The notes under the pieces are model-generated. The model saw nothing but the letters and a program-made list of their open reading frames with translations. It did not search any database and had not been told where the DNA came from. The position numbers were made by a program, and so were the translations under genes. Positions 1-12,668 of a stretch of DNA of 64,000 nt are shown one piece after another. The stretch lies in assembly GCA_963682055.1 (NCBI GenBank), contig OY821740.1, positions 34,926,795 through 34,990,794 on the forward strand. Direction: 5' to 3'. How positions within the stretch are numbered: the stretch's first letter is position 1; every line of letters begins with the position of its first letter. Source of the stretch: Primula veris. Lineage: Eukaryota; Streptophyta; Magnoliopsida; Ericales; Primulaceae.

Positions 1-599
1 CATTATATAAAATCAAGACCCAATCGAAATAAATTCTCTAATATGTTTATTAAATATGTCCATCGAGCCGAGTAATTTTAGTTGTAATCTTAACTCGTTA
101 CCGTGGAAATATCATCAAAAGAGCCGGTTCATATTCATCTTAACCGCAACCAAGGAATGAATAAGGCACCCATGAGTGTAAAAATTCATTTACCGACCAT
201 AATACATTAAAATATAAAATAGAAATAATATCTATAAATAAATCATCAAACTTTAGCAAAGCATTGATAAAAACTATAGCGTTTGACACTATCTTATCTT
301 ATTTAATTATTATAGTAAATTTGTAATTTTTTAAACTTATGATTGACTTGCAAATATGTTTTTACTTGAAAAAAAAAACATATTTTTGAATCTTTACGCG
401 AAAAACTAAAAAAAAAAGTCGCCAAAATTATAGCTTCTCAATTTTAACCTTAGTTTTATTTCTAGGATCCAAAAGCTAAATTTACAAAAAGCTAAAAGAT
501 CTATTTGTTTCATATAAAATATTTATAACACTTAAATTCAATATTAATATCAGATTCTAATATAAATTTTTGCTAGGGCAACAGATTGTCCGTGATTTC

Positions 600-652
600 T
601 CTCTCTCCACAAAACCTCAGCCACCAAATCACACCCCTCTCTCTCTCTATAC

Positions 653-685
<33 letters not shown>

Positions 686-761
686 GATATATCGCTATAT
701 CTATAGATAATCGAGCCCAGCTCATGACTGATAAACTCTCCAATTGATTTAATCTTCTCAG
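600..761 (+). promoter_or_regulatory. Probable 5'UTR exon of the CYP95-like gene with CT and AT microsatellites
   Basis: A CT-rich tract, an (AT)n run at about 651-675 and a good donor (CAG|GTAAAT, GT at 762-763) lie 1.7 kb upstream of the start codon. The start codon sits just after an acceptor (2453 or 2470), so an untranslated first exon is required. The transcription start is not resolved. A second CT/AT microsatellite lies in the intron at 823-854. Confidence 0.45.
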
Positions 762-823
762 GTAAATCAATCAATTATTAAACTAATTTAGCTGCTAAAC
801 CCTTTTCAATCGCTCGATTTATT

Positions 824-856
<33 letters not shown>

Positions 857-2475
857 TTATAATTACCTGCATGATACAATTTTTTTAATTAAACTGTGTA
901 ACTAAGTGATTATTGATCAGGTTATTTTTCTCGTGGTATCATTTCTTGATATGAAATTATTTATTGTATAACTATATTATCTGCATGTATATATGTTGCG
1001 GAAATTATTGATTGGAACAATTTGGACAACTTATATAGCGAAACTTCATCTCCTTTAAATCACTTGGGTTCGTATTATTTTGTATTAAATTTTAGATGCT
1101 GTTAAATTATTTTGCCCAAATAATTCTCCAACTTCATTTTTGACACTATAATTGGCTAATATAAAAGCTGATAATATTTGAGAATAATTTGACCGCGTTG
1201 GATCGACCTAATTGAAAGAAAGAATAGGACATATATATATATCCCTGTAAGAGTTTGCATTACAGCATTGAAGTATGAAGAGACACCAAATATCGGCTCA
1301 TGAATTCACTCTGTAGGAAATCATTTTATTTTCGCGGGTATTTTTCTGCGTTCTAAACACACCCTTAGTGTATGAGAATAAAAGATTGGACACTAGTTAG
1401 TCTCTAATATATCATTTTTTAAATCTATTGTATGCTAGTTTATCACTTTTTTTCTACGTTAGTCAGGTTAAGGTGCTATTAAGTTGGTGCAATATAAAAC
1501 ATCTGATATGTTAGGTGTAGATCGTGTGTAACAAATGTTATCATGCTTAATTGTTCTGTTGTTGTCGAAGACTCTTTTTCCTTTCATGCTTTTATTTTTT
1601 GGTTTAATTTCCAGAACCTCATTGTGGACAACGAAAGCAACTCTTGTTACGTGGTATCGTGCAGTAGACATTGTTAATTATTTTTATAGGAGTTTGGCCT
1701 ACTATACGAGACTCAATTCCTAGTATAAATGAGGACTTCTTTTGCTGTAACATTTAACCAAATAATTTGACGTACTTAAAGACTGAGCAAGAAGCTGTGT
1801 TATTCAGCTTAAAATTTATAGCCTTTGAGATCAGACAACCAATTAATTCTGATTACAGAAAAAACTGAGCTTTTACGCTGCAAATAATCAACTCTCTACT
1901 GAAATAGCTTGGGAGTTGGGAGCTCTAGACCTCGGAACCAATATTCTCAATCACTCCTGTTATTTTCTTTCCTATTCTAATCGGTCTATAGTTTTTATAG
2001 ATCGTATTGAAGTATTTGTGCCTTGTATTTTTGTTGGTGTCTCCCACAAGCACATCAAAAAAATTGTAATTCTGTTTCCATATTCTTTCTAAGATCTGGT
2101 TGAAACCAAAATATTTACAGTTTTTTTTTTTATTCTTTGGGGTTGGTTGTGCTTTTTGATAATCATCTTTTAAATGTATATCTTGAAGCAAAGATAGTTT
2201 CTGGAGGTTTCTAAAAGACTAAACGTGGATCACTGTCATAATTGTTCCCTGGATGCTGTTTTGGGAGTCAAATGTACTGTACACGTTTTTTTTTTTGATT
2301 TCTATGTGCAAAGCCTTAAAGTAGATTTCAGACACGTAACCGAACACTATTTCAGCTGTTATGTTGTCTTGCTATGGAATTTGTGCAGCTTCTTTTGTTT
2401 ATGCAAGGTGCTTTCTGGCTTATATGTATTGTTTTGCTATGAAATGGGTGCAGGTTGTTTATCTCCACAGAAAAA

Positions 2476-5400
2476 ATGACCAAAAAGAATGTACGGGTTT
2501 TTATGGACGTGTCTATTGATGGCAATCCTTTTGAAAAGATGGTTTTTGAGGTATGCAGTATTGTTACAAATTTTACATTAACACAATGTCATGCTTTTGT
2601 TTTTGGATACTTGCAGAAAATTTAAACTTTTGATCCTTGTTATACATATATTATTGACTACTGTTTTTTTATTTTTCTTACTTCTTACCCCTTAAAAATA
2701 CGGGTCTCTCACAATGATTCCTATTTGTCCTTCCAGCTTTTCTTTGATGTTGCTCCGAAGACTGCAGAAAACTTCCGTGCACTCTGTACAGGTACGTCTT
2801 TTTTGAGTTAAAATCATCTACCAAAAGTTGTGGCCTTGTTTCATATTTTAGTAGTTATTTTGTTTGAAATTCACAATATCCTTTCAATTGGTTGTAAATC
2901 ATTACTATCTAATATTTCTCATATTTCAACTACTAAGGCACTTTCCCAGCTTTGTTAACGTTGTTATTTTGATAAAATTCAAGAGATAGTGGAAGTGTGT
3001 GTTTATTTGTCTGTGGTGAATTAATTTGTTATCGTTGTTTGGCTTTAATTATGACATTGATTTTTTCAGCGTATTCATCAGTCATTTTATTATTTTCTTG
3101 TGTGCATCTTGGATATTGGTTGCACATGCAGGTGGTCTAGTTAATTATCTTTTTCTTTTCCCAAAGAGTCTTGTCATTTAAAGAGCAAAAAGCAAAAACT
3201 TAACTAATTTTGGTCCAACTGTAATTATGGTTGCAGCTCAACATTCGTAAATTTTGGGTCTTGGCCCTTTTGTTTACTTTGTTATTTCATGATTTTTCTC
3301 CTGCTGATGTCGTCTTTCTTCTTCTGCAGGGGAGAAGGGAACTAGTCCTAAAACAGGAAGACCTCTGCATTACAAAGGATCTTTCTTCCATCGCATCGAA
3401 AAAGGTTCAATGGCACAGGTTTGTTCTTTGCTCTCTACATCCAATCCGTAGGGATTGTTTGAAATATTTTTAACTATAAACGTGCTTCCTTTGCTAGACA
3501 GTCCTGATCTGATATCCTTGTCTTTTACATATGATATTTATTTAACTATCGATGTGCTTAATTTGCTAAGCATGACTTGGAAGTTGTCTCATCTTTTAGC
3601 CAGCTCTCCTTGTTTATGCTGTAGGATACAGGGCTGCTGGCCACGACTGGTTTTCTTGTGATGTAGTTTTAAGGTTGTAATGGTTGTTTTATCCACAAAA
3701 GTTTGCAAGAAATCTACCATTTTTTTTTTTTTTGAATTTTGTATGTACATTTGCTGTCGATTTTACTAACTCCTATTGTCAATCTGTTGCAGGGTGGGGA
3801 CTTTTACAAAAGAGATGGTACGTATTCCCTGTCACATATTTTTTTAACCTCTTAAAGTTTATATCACTTAGTGACGCAAGTTCTCACCAAATTTTATTTT
3901 CACTCGCTTTCTTAGGGCACTAACTTGTAGTGCTTGGTGAATATTACTCATTTTTTTTCTTTCTGGTATATGTGACAACGCTAAATTGCTAACTAGATTG
4001 TGTAATAGGTCAAACCTATCCGTTTGTTTACAACCGTATCAAATTGTCATTGTATTTTCTACCACACGGTTACAATTTATTTTTACCTCTGGCCACAGAA
4101 GTGGGAAGCATTTTTGTACTCACGACTTTAATAAAATAATTCTAGTGATGCAAACTTTATTTTCCTCTTGTTTTGTTAATGTGTTAGAACATTCAGTTCA
4201 TAGCGAAACGTGTTAGTCTTTTGTCATCGTAAACATGTCTCAAAAGCCAGTAATGGGTGTCCTCTTCAGCTCTGTTGCCCGAGTAAAGAGAAATATGTTA
4301 ACTGTCAATTTTTTTTTACTCTGAACTCTTAGTTTCTTTTATTTTTAAGGCAACTTTATTAGAATGCTTCTAGTATCTTTGCTATAACTATAACTGTATG
4401 TTAACTGGTTGTGGGTTGCAAATGAAGATCAGAAATACAGACACACATATTTATAGTAGTCTTATGGTCGATTCTTGAATTTGGTTTGAGGGACTCGGTG
4501 TTTAGTAATGTTTTTGTAGCGCATGAGCTGGAATCACAAAATTTTGATATTAACCTGTCTATAAAATTTGCAGGGAGTTACGGAGAAAGCATATATGTCG
4601 ATAAGTTTCCAGGTACGATATGTTTGTGGTGATTGGTTCCTTCTTTTGACATCGCTTTATGTTTTGATTGTCCCCCGCGTTGTGGAATCAGAGAGATAGA
4701 TTCTGAACCATCTGTTTGAGTCCTTAATATATTTGCAAAATGAACTTGTGGGATCTAGTTTCTGTTAATTTATAAATAGGTTTCATCTCTTACTTGTTTT
4801 GATACTTCATTGTTTCAAATGTGTAGATCTATGGGTGTGTGATGGTACTGAACTCTTTTTGTGAGGTTAACACTACTTAAATCCAGAACCAACAAGTTAT
4901 TAAGTGGGTTTCAATTGCTTTAAGGGATAGGTTATTTGCTTCATATTTACAATGTGCTCATAATGTCATTTCTAATGTGATTGGAACTTGACACCGCATG
5001 AATAAATATATGGGGTCGATAATTTGGTTCATATTTACAATATGCCTCTAATGTCATTTTTAATGTAATTGGAACTGAGCACCACATGGATATATTTACA
5101 TGGGTTTATACACGAAATTACTCCTTAAAAGCATTTTCTGAGTTCATGCTTGAAGTTACGGACTTTGTCCTGGTGGTAGAAGAAAGAGTTTAGTTCTACA
5201 AATTTTGAACCCAGGGCATAACAAAACTGTGTTTTATGACCTTGTTGTCTAACACGGTCACTAGATCTCTTTTACCTTTCTTCAATAAGTTCATCGAGTT
5301 ATTTCATCTCTGGCAGTGGTGCGGATCTTTGTCATTAGCATTTAAGTCATGTTCAGTGGAAAAAAACTGAGATAGTTTGATTGCTATGCACGTATCTTAA

Positions 5401-8400
5401 GTCTTTATAAGACGACCAATCTTGAATGCCCAACCAAGTTTGAAATGAAGTTACAGAGTTTGAATCTTAAAAATTTCACCAACCTTATTTTCATCCACGC
5501 TGCTGCACTATCGGTGTGTTTCTGTTGGATTTCTCTCCTTTATGTTTTGTCTAAACTTGATTCAAGTATTGCGTTTCTATATCTGATTTACCAAGTTATG
5601 ATTACGCCGTACTTCAGATGAGTCTCCCAAACTGAAGCATGACGAACGTGGTCTTCTGTCGATGGCAATAGCAGATCGTGAGACTCGGGGTTCTTTATTC
5701 ACAATCACTTTTAAGGCATTGCATCAACTTGACGGGTTAGTTATTTTCTCTAAATGTCGATTAGTTTTTATTTGTTAATTCATGTCTCTTTTCTACTTGA
5801 ACTGATGTCTCCTTGTAAAGGGATATATCCTTTTGAAAGTTTCGTTTTTCTTTTTATGTTTGTGTTTTAGGGTTGTAAAGTTGTGTTGTTCGATATTGTT
5901 CAAATAAAGATATTTTTGTAAACGGTTTTTTATTTATTTTGTGAATGTAATGAAACTGAGAGTTGGTACTCTTGTTATTGAGGTCTGGTATCCAAAATTC
6001 TCTTTCTGGTGAAAGGGGGAATGTATTTTTTAAGGTTGAGTTTGGAATCTATATCACATTTGTTAAGGTTTTCTACCCAACATCACCATTCTCTTCATTT
6101 TTGCAGGACTTGAAGTTAATGTGCTTTTTTTTATCTTTTTTTTTTTTATCATGGCATCTCTTAACAGGAATAATATCGTGTTTGGGAAACTCGTGAAAGG
6201 ACATAGAGTACTGAAGAAAATCGAAAATGTGTATGATGATAATGAAGGCACACCAAATGTAACGGTCAAGATCATCAATTGCGGTGATTCTTCTGAAGGT
6301 ATGCTGACGATTTCTTATTTTTTTGCCCTTTTATTTTGGCTGTTATGTCAAAAAAAGAAGAGTAGTGTTGTTCTATAGTATTATTCTTGTTGATAATTAT
6401 TCTTGTGAGCATTATTATAGTTGGGTTTTTTTTTTTCTGTTTGGAAGGTTCCTCTTTTGAAAATTCTATGACTTTCTCGATTAAAAACAGAAATCCTAGT
6501 TTGTTAGTGTTTGCAATCAGTTCTATTATCCACATTTCTCTTGTTAATTATTTACCTATATACACAGATAAAAAGAAAGCTTATAAGAAGAGTTTGAGAC
6601 TCAAGAGAAAGAAGCGACGTAGATATTACTCATCCGAATCGGAGTCTTCCTTTGATAGTGATACCGATTCATCCGAATCTGATTCCGACTCAGATATATC
6701 ATCATCATCATCTGAGCTTAGTTCTTCAAGTGGTGATGAGAGGCGAAAGAAGAGAAAGAGGTCTTCTAGGAAGGACAAATATAAACGTGGGAAGAAGAGG
6801 GAGAAACGACGAGAGAGAAAGCGGAGGAAGAAAGACAAGAGAGCCAAGCACAAGTCAAAAAGGTTTCCTATGAGTTTATACATTTATTAATCTCTTATTA
6901 TCAGTTGCATTTTCCCCTTCAAAGGTTATGCTATGTTGTTCTCATTTAAGGGCTCATTGAATCATGTACAGTAACATATAATTAAATTGCAAGTTTGTGC
7001 ACGAATCTATAAAAATTGAGCAACAAGTACCTTTAAGTTATCAACTTGTACCTTTATTTAAAAAACAGACTTTTCCACTTTTGTACACTGGAAAGATAAA
7101 TTCTATAGTTTGGAACCAAAACAGAATTTTTTTTTATAGAAAAGTGCATGGAAACGTTAAGAGTAATTTTATTTAGCTGTTCATAAAATATTTGATTTTT
7201 TATAGTATTAGTATCTTGGCCTTTATAGTTCTTTCTATTTGGTACCCAGAAGGTACTTAATTGTTGACAAATGTTAGGTTATTGTACTAATTGCTAATTT
7301 TTGTAAGTTTGCGTACAAAATCTTCAGATCATACATTAGTAAAATTGGAGTTATAAGTTGAAATTTCTTTTAAATGCATTTAGCAGCCTTAAAGAGTTCT
7401 CTACTTCATTTTTTCTGAGCCAAGTTTATTTCAAATATACTTAAATACTTCTACTCAAAAACTTATAACATTGTGTCAAGCAAATATGCCAGCATGCAAA
7501 ATGTGCTACTTTATACCGATAGAGAGAGAGTGGAGAGGGAGAGAGGGAGAAGGAGTCCATTTTTGTGCCTGCTAATGTCAGGTCAAGTGGTATATCATGT
7601 TGTTCATCATGTCAATGACTAGCAGTCTCTCTTTTTCTTCTACTCATGCACATATACAGTAAATTTTAATTTTGATTCTGCTGATTTGCTGATTTTATTA
7701 TTTTTAATTGTTTTGGAAGGACAACCGTCAATAGCGGAAGTGGGAGTGGTGAGGACAATGCTGTAGCTGAAACTAATGGAAGACGCGAGAACCATGAACA
7801 ACCAGCTCAATTAAATGGTATGCGTCTCAGTATGCTATTGCTCTTGTCTCTGAGCAACTTTATTGCTCAGTTTGTAGACGAATTGTACATACGCAGTACT
7901 CCCTGCGTTCCCAATTAATTGTCCATTACGAAACTACGTGCAATTTTGACCGGCCAATAACTTGTATCAAAATTGTCGGAATGAAAATTTTCAAAAGTTA
8001 ATCATATAGTTCAAGCATTAAATTATATGATTTAGCTTTGAAATTTTTCATTTCAACAATTTTGATACATGTTATAAGCCGGTCAAAATTGCATGTAATT
8101 TCGAAGGGGACAATTAATTGGAAACGAGGGAGTATTTATTTGTATGAAATGAAAGATGATCTTGGTTTTAGCGTTCATTCGAAATGCTGCTTTAGCTATT
8201 AATGCCTTCACTGCTAGATTTTTTTTGGAATTCGGTGCAAAGCAGCACGAGTCAGCAAACAACTTTAGTTATCCACTGTTACAGTTACTTGATGTTTTCC
8301 ACAGCATAAGCTACAACTAGCTAATAAATGTTGTGAATAATATATGTTTATATTCTACTTTGTGATATGAAACCAGGGTCGGATCGGATAGATGAACACA

Positions 8401-10782
8401 GAACTAAGCAGAAAGAGTGCCGACAAGTAGAATTTAAGACATTCAGTTCTGACTACTGATAATTCTTTGTTTTCAATTTTTCTCGATAAGATGATTACAC
8501 TAATGCCATTTTTGTCATTAGTATGAGAACTACCTGCTTACTTACTAATTCAATAACAGAAGCTTTACAATTTATCACCGTGTTAAGCCTGTGCCAAACT
8601 ACATATTGCGCTACAACCCTGATATTCTTTATGGTCTCTTTTTTGAAATACTTGGTTTGTTTCTGATGACCTTTTGTAGCTGGAATTGGGTCGTCTTCCC
8701 CTGACAAAAGAGTAGCATCTATTCCTAATCACAACAGAGAATATGCTGAAAGGGAAGAGGGTGAATTTTCTATGCAAAATGGAGAGCGCCAAAGCAATGG
8801 GGTAAAACTGAAATCGGATATATTTGAAATTTGTTCTGGAAAATCGAGGTTGAAATCTACTCTTCTTGCATTTCTCTCATATATCTTCGACTTTATTCCA
8901 AATGCATATTAAAGAAAATCTTGTTTGCAGGAGCCAGAGCATTAGTCCCAAGCGGGCCACAAGCAAAAGCATGAGTATTAGTCCAAGGAGAAGTTTAAGC
9001 AAAAGCAGGAGCATAACCCCTCAAAGGTGCCCAAGCCCTTATGTTGTTACAACCTCTAGAGTCCGACCAATTAGCCCAGTGAGAAGTGTTGGCCGTAGCC
9101 CTGATAGGAGAGAGAGAGGTAGAATTCCCGGTAGGAACCCCACGTTATCTCCACCTCCCTCTAGAAGAAGCCCTGTAAGAGTCATAAGAAGTGTCAGCAG
9201 AAGCCCAGTAAGATCATCTCGAAAAAGTATTAGCAGAAGCCCTGTTAGATCTTCTCACAAGAGTATTAGTAGGAGCCCTGTGAGAGTAGTGAGAAGAAGT
9301 ATCAGCAGAAGTATCAGTAGAAGCCCAGTTAGATCCTCTCGGAAAAATATAAGTAGAAGCCCTAGCCCAGTTAGATCTATTAGAAAAAGTGTGAGTAGAA
9401 GCTCAGGTAGGGCAACAAGGAGAACAAGCGTTAGTCCGAGCCCGGTTAGGGGACCAACAAGGAGAACAAGCATTAGTCCAAGTCCAGTAAGGGGCCCAAT
9501 AAGGAGAAGCCCTGTTAGGTCGCCTGGTTCTGTTCGAGGAAGGAGCTCGTCTAGAAGTAGGTCACAAGATGGGTCACCGAAGCGCATTACAAGGGGTAGG
9601 GGTTTTAGCGAAAGATACGCGTACGCTCGTAGATACAGATCCCCGTCACCAGATCGTAATCGATATGGCAGAAGTGACAGGTGATTCTGCAAAACCCTTT
9701 CAATCTTATTTCTTTAGCCAAGGTTGATTATTTTTTATGTTGATACACTGCTGTTCTAGAATAAATGTCCAATATTCCATTTTTGAGATGTTCCAAATTT
9801 AGTGTTAGACTATCTAAACGTAGCATATTAGTAGTTTTACAGTTTTGCCTGCTTGTTAATTTTTCTGTCATTTGACAAAACATAAAGTAGGGGTAAATTA
9901 GGAAAGCGGCAAATAAAATAATCTACTGTGACGTACTCCTATACAGTTGGAATCCGCATAGTGGACATCTATTATGGAACATAAGGGGTATTTTATTTTC
10001 CTTTTTGGATCTAACATAAGCTTTGCATTATCTATGCTGCTAGGTATAGCAGGCGATCCCCACCTAGGCGGTATCGGAGCCCACCCAGACGCAGAAGTCC
10101 TCCAAGGTCTGTAATATTTTTGCCTATTGGTTTTTTATCCATAGGTTTTATTTTCATGTTATGTTCCCGCATTGCATCTTTGCTTTCTTCGATTTAAAAG
10201 ATACTATAAACAGAGTTGTAAACTTGTCTTATAGAGTGGGAATTATTCCTCTAAGCTCGTGTCATCACATGTAAGTAAATGGGGGTATTATGGGTAAAAT
10301 AACATTTTTCATCTAAAAAACTGACAGGTGTTGTATAAAACCACAAGAAAAATGGTTAAATAGTTGCTCGCAGTGTGGATTAGTAATAGTTGTGTACTCA
10401 GACTTGCAGCTTCCTCTTTTTTCTCTTTTCATAATATTTGCCAAGGTAGACTTAAATACTTTAAACATGCTTATGCAGATACAGGAGCAGGAGAAGCAGA
10501 ACTAGGAGTCCTGTATCTCGTAGCCCAGTTCGCTTCCGTGGCAGACGCAGTCCTGTTCGTAGTCCCGTTCGCAGTCCTTCTCCAGTTGTTCACCGTGTAG
10601 AGAGGCGGAGGTCACCCTCTCACTCATCGAGGTCGCCTGACTCCCTCTCTCCTAAACGCACAGCTCCTAGCAAATCAACTGTCAGGTCAAAATCAGTATC
10701 CAGCTCATCATCTGGTAGTCCACTTGGAAAGAAAGGCTTGGTGTCTTACGGTGATGGTTCTCCCGGTTCAGGAGAGAGGTAG
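2476..10782 (+). CDS. CYP95: SR-cyclophilin, peptidyl-prolyl isomerase CYP95-like (13 coding exons, 736 aa)
   Basis: Nuclear cyclophilin fused to a long RS-rich tail, the plant CYP63/CYP95 class linked to SR splicing factors. Exons: 2476-2550, 2737-2791, 3330-3418, 3793-3817, 4574-4612, 5618-5735, 6168-6298, 6568-6862, 7720-7817, 8680-8848, 8931-9680, 10044-10106, 10479-10782. All phases join, totalling 2211 nt. The start gives [16 protein letters not shown], matching the family N-terminus. Residues 1-180 are the cyclophilin domain ([26 protein letters not shown]). Next come a Lys/Arg and Ser/Asp/Glu-rich stretch (about 190-275) and a tail with at least ten SPVR repeats. The protein ends [17 protein letters not shown], close to the CYP63/95 C-terminus. 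A non-coding first exon probably ends at 761 (CAG|GTAAAT), with acceptor at 2453 or 2470. The exon 8680-8848 might instead end near 8800. Catalytic residues are partly lost. CYP63 is the alternative family member; the exon-2 wording favours CYP95. Confidence 0.9.
7899..8132. mobile_element. Stowaway-like MITE (Tc1/mariner type), 234 bp, in an intron of the CYP95-like gene
   Basis: The element starts CTCCCTGCGTTCCCAA and ends as the inverted complement (GGAAACGAGGGAG). TA dinucleotides flank both sides (7897-7898 and 8133-8134). Long internal inverted arms carry TTTTGAC and GTCAAAA blocks. The CTCCCT-CGTT terminus with TA target duplication is the Stowaway signature. A related copy lies at 58722-58950. 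Confidence 0.8.
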
Positions 10783-12668
10783 AGTTTATGTTGTGATCCG
10801 AGGCTCTTATATATGTCTGTTCTGAGAACTTTTGTACTTTGTTGGAGGAGATTAGAGGATTGAAGTCTTCTGATGTGGATTTCGAGTTATCTATGCTGAA
10901 TAATGTGGGTATTTGGATTTTGATATATTACTTTCTAGTCGTAGGTATCGTGATGTGTTATCATAGACAGAGGCTTGTTTGTTGGTCATGACAGTAATGA
11001 GGATTATGATTTTGGATAATATGTTTGAAACCTTTCGTATTGGGTTATGTTTTCATTTACCATAATTCTCTGTTGCCTGCCTTTGCAATGTGTGAGGATT
11101 AGAGAACATCATAGGTAATCTTAGTATAATTTGGTGCCTTCGAGCAACTTAGAAAGTATCATATGAGCATTTCAGTCCAGTTATAACTTATAACTTTCCA
11201 AAGTCAAAACAAGTCGAAGCTAACAAATTATGATCTGAGCTTTGGTAGAATTGTAAAAGTTTTATATGCTTACCTATATAATGTTCTTTGTTATAAACCT
11301 CATCGGACTTTTTTGGCAAATCATATAAACTGAGCCTGTGGCTGTGTTTTTTGTCGTTACATTTTGCCTCTGTATTTTCAATTAGAGATTTATGATCGTG
11401 TTTTTTGTCGTTATATTTTGCCTCTGTATTTTCAATTAGAGATTTATGATCAAGTCTACCGTGAATAATAGTTTGATTGGTAAAAAATAAAAATGTCATT
11501 TCTTTGCAAGACATTTGAATTTTTTTTTTTTAAAAGTGCATGATTAAATGGCTGCTTCAGAAGTGTCAACTGTTGTAGTTTGAACTTTGAACACTCAACT
11601 TAAGCTATATATAAAAAAAAAATGTAAAACAGGCACATTATGACAATATACTAGAATAAACAATAAAGTATCTCACTAGGAAAAGTAGATTGATGATCGG
11701 CATATGTTGTGTTCGGAAAAAAAAAAGGGAATACTGATTTATTTTAGATTCCAATAATATAAAAAAAAAATGTAAAACAGGCACATCATCACATTGGCAT
11801 ATGTTGTGTACTTGGTCTTAGTTTGCATCATGTTCTAGTGTCTATTAGATCTAATCCAAATGATGATGCTTGATTTATTTTAGACTCCAATAATATAAAA
11901 AAAGTATTAGAGCTCACCCGCATCCGCTTTAAGGGGAAAAAAAGCTGGAAAGCTAAAGTTGTCCAGTGTAAGACTTCTAGTTTTTCAGGTGAAAACCGAA
12001 AAAACTTGAGTATCTCAGGCCAATTGCATCCGGTTGTCCTACTGGGCTTTAACAATTTCCATATCAATTTCCTTTAAAACAAATAATGATCTCTCTCTCC
12101 TTTCTTCACACCCCTCTCTCACACACACATGATCACAGATTCACAATGCCAATTCTTTCCATTAAAAGATATTCTTATAATTGAATTAAAATATATTTTA
12201 TTATTTTGTATAGAAAAGATAAAGAAAATTGAAGTATTATGCAACATGCTAAGTCATAAAAAAACTTCCCTTTAAAATCTACAGACTTCTGAGGTAATTT
12301 GTGCGATTGCTCTAATCTAGCTAACCGAATAAAAATACAATAGAAAAATAAGAGCTTAAAGAATATGCCCAAAAAGAGATTTTTGGACCTTTACACAAAT
12401 CACGGAAACTAATGTACAAAAAGTTGATAAAATCGAATTTAGTCATGTCTGAGATCTCTCACTTTAATCTCTCGCTGCTACCATCTTCAATTCTTCATGA
12501 ATCATCATCAGCTATATTAACAAATCTAGTACATAAAATCAAATTATTTGTTATTTCCTAATACTAGCTTCAGCCTAGAATTTAAAAAGAATCTGATCAT
12601 TCACCTTTCTGTGTTCGAAATAATCTATTCGTTCAGTCAAGAAACTAAATATAAACTTGATCATCTTT
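10783..12668. other. 3'UTR of the CYP95-like gene and convergent intergenic region
   Basis: The first 250-300 bases are the likely 3'UTR. The rest separates two convergent genes. It holds a 54-bp tandem duplication (11344-11451), a diverged duplication at about 11610-11910 and poly-A tracts. I see no gene here. Confidence 0.5.
11344..11451. repeat. 54-bp tandem duplication
   Basis: Two adjacent 54-bp copies (11344-11397 and 11398-11451), each starting GTGTTTTTTGTCGTTA and ending GATTTATGATC. They are nearly identical, differing by C/T in GTTACATT versus GTTATATT. Confidence 0.85.

Noticed and set aside
6626..6883. Minus-strand and +2 frame ORFs over the Ser/Asp-rich exon
   Set aside because: Compositional shadows of the low-complexity coding exon 6568-6862.
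9255..9692. 145-codon minus-strand ORF rich in Leu
   Set aside because: It is the antisense shadow of the SPVR-repeat exon of the cyclophilin gene.
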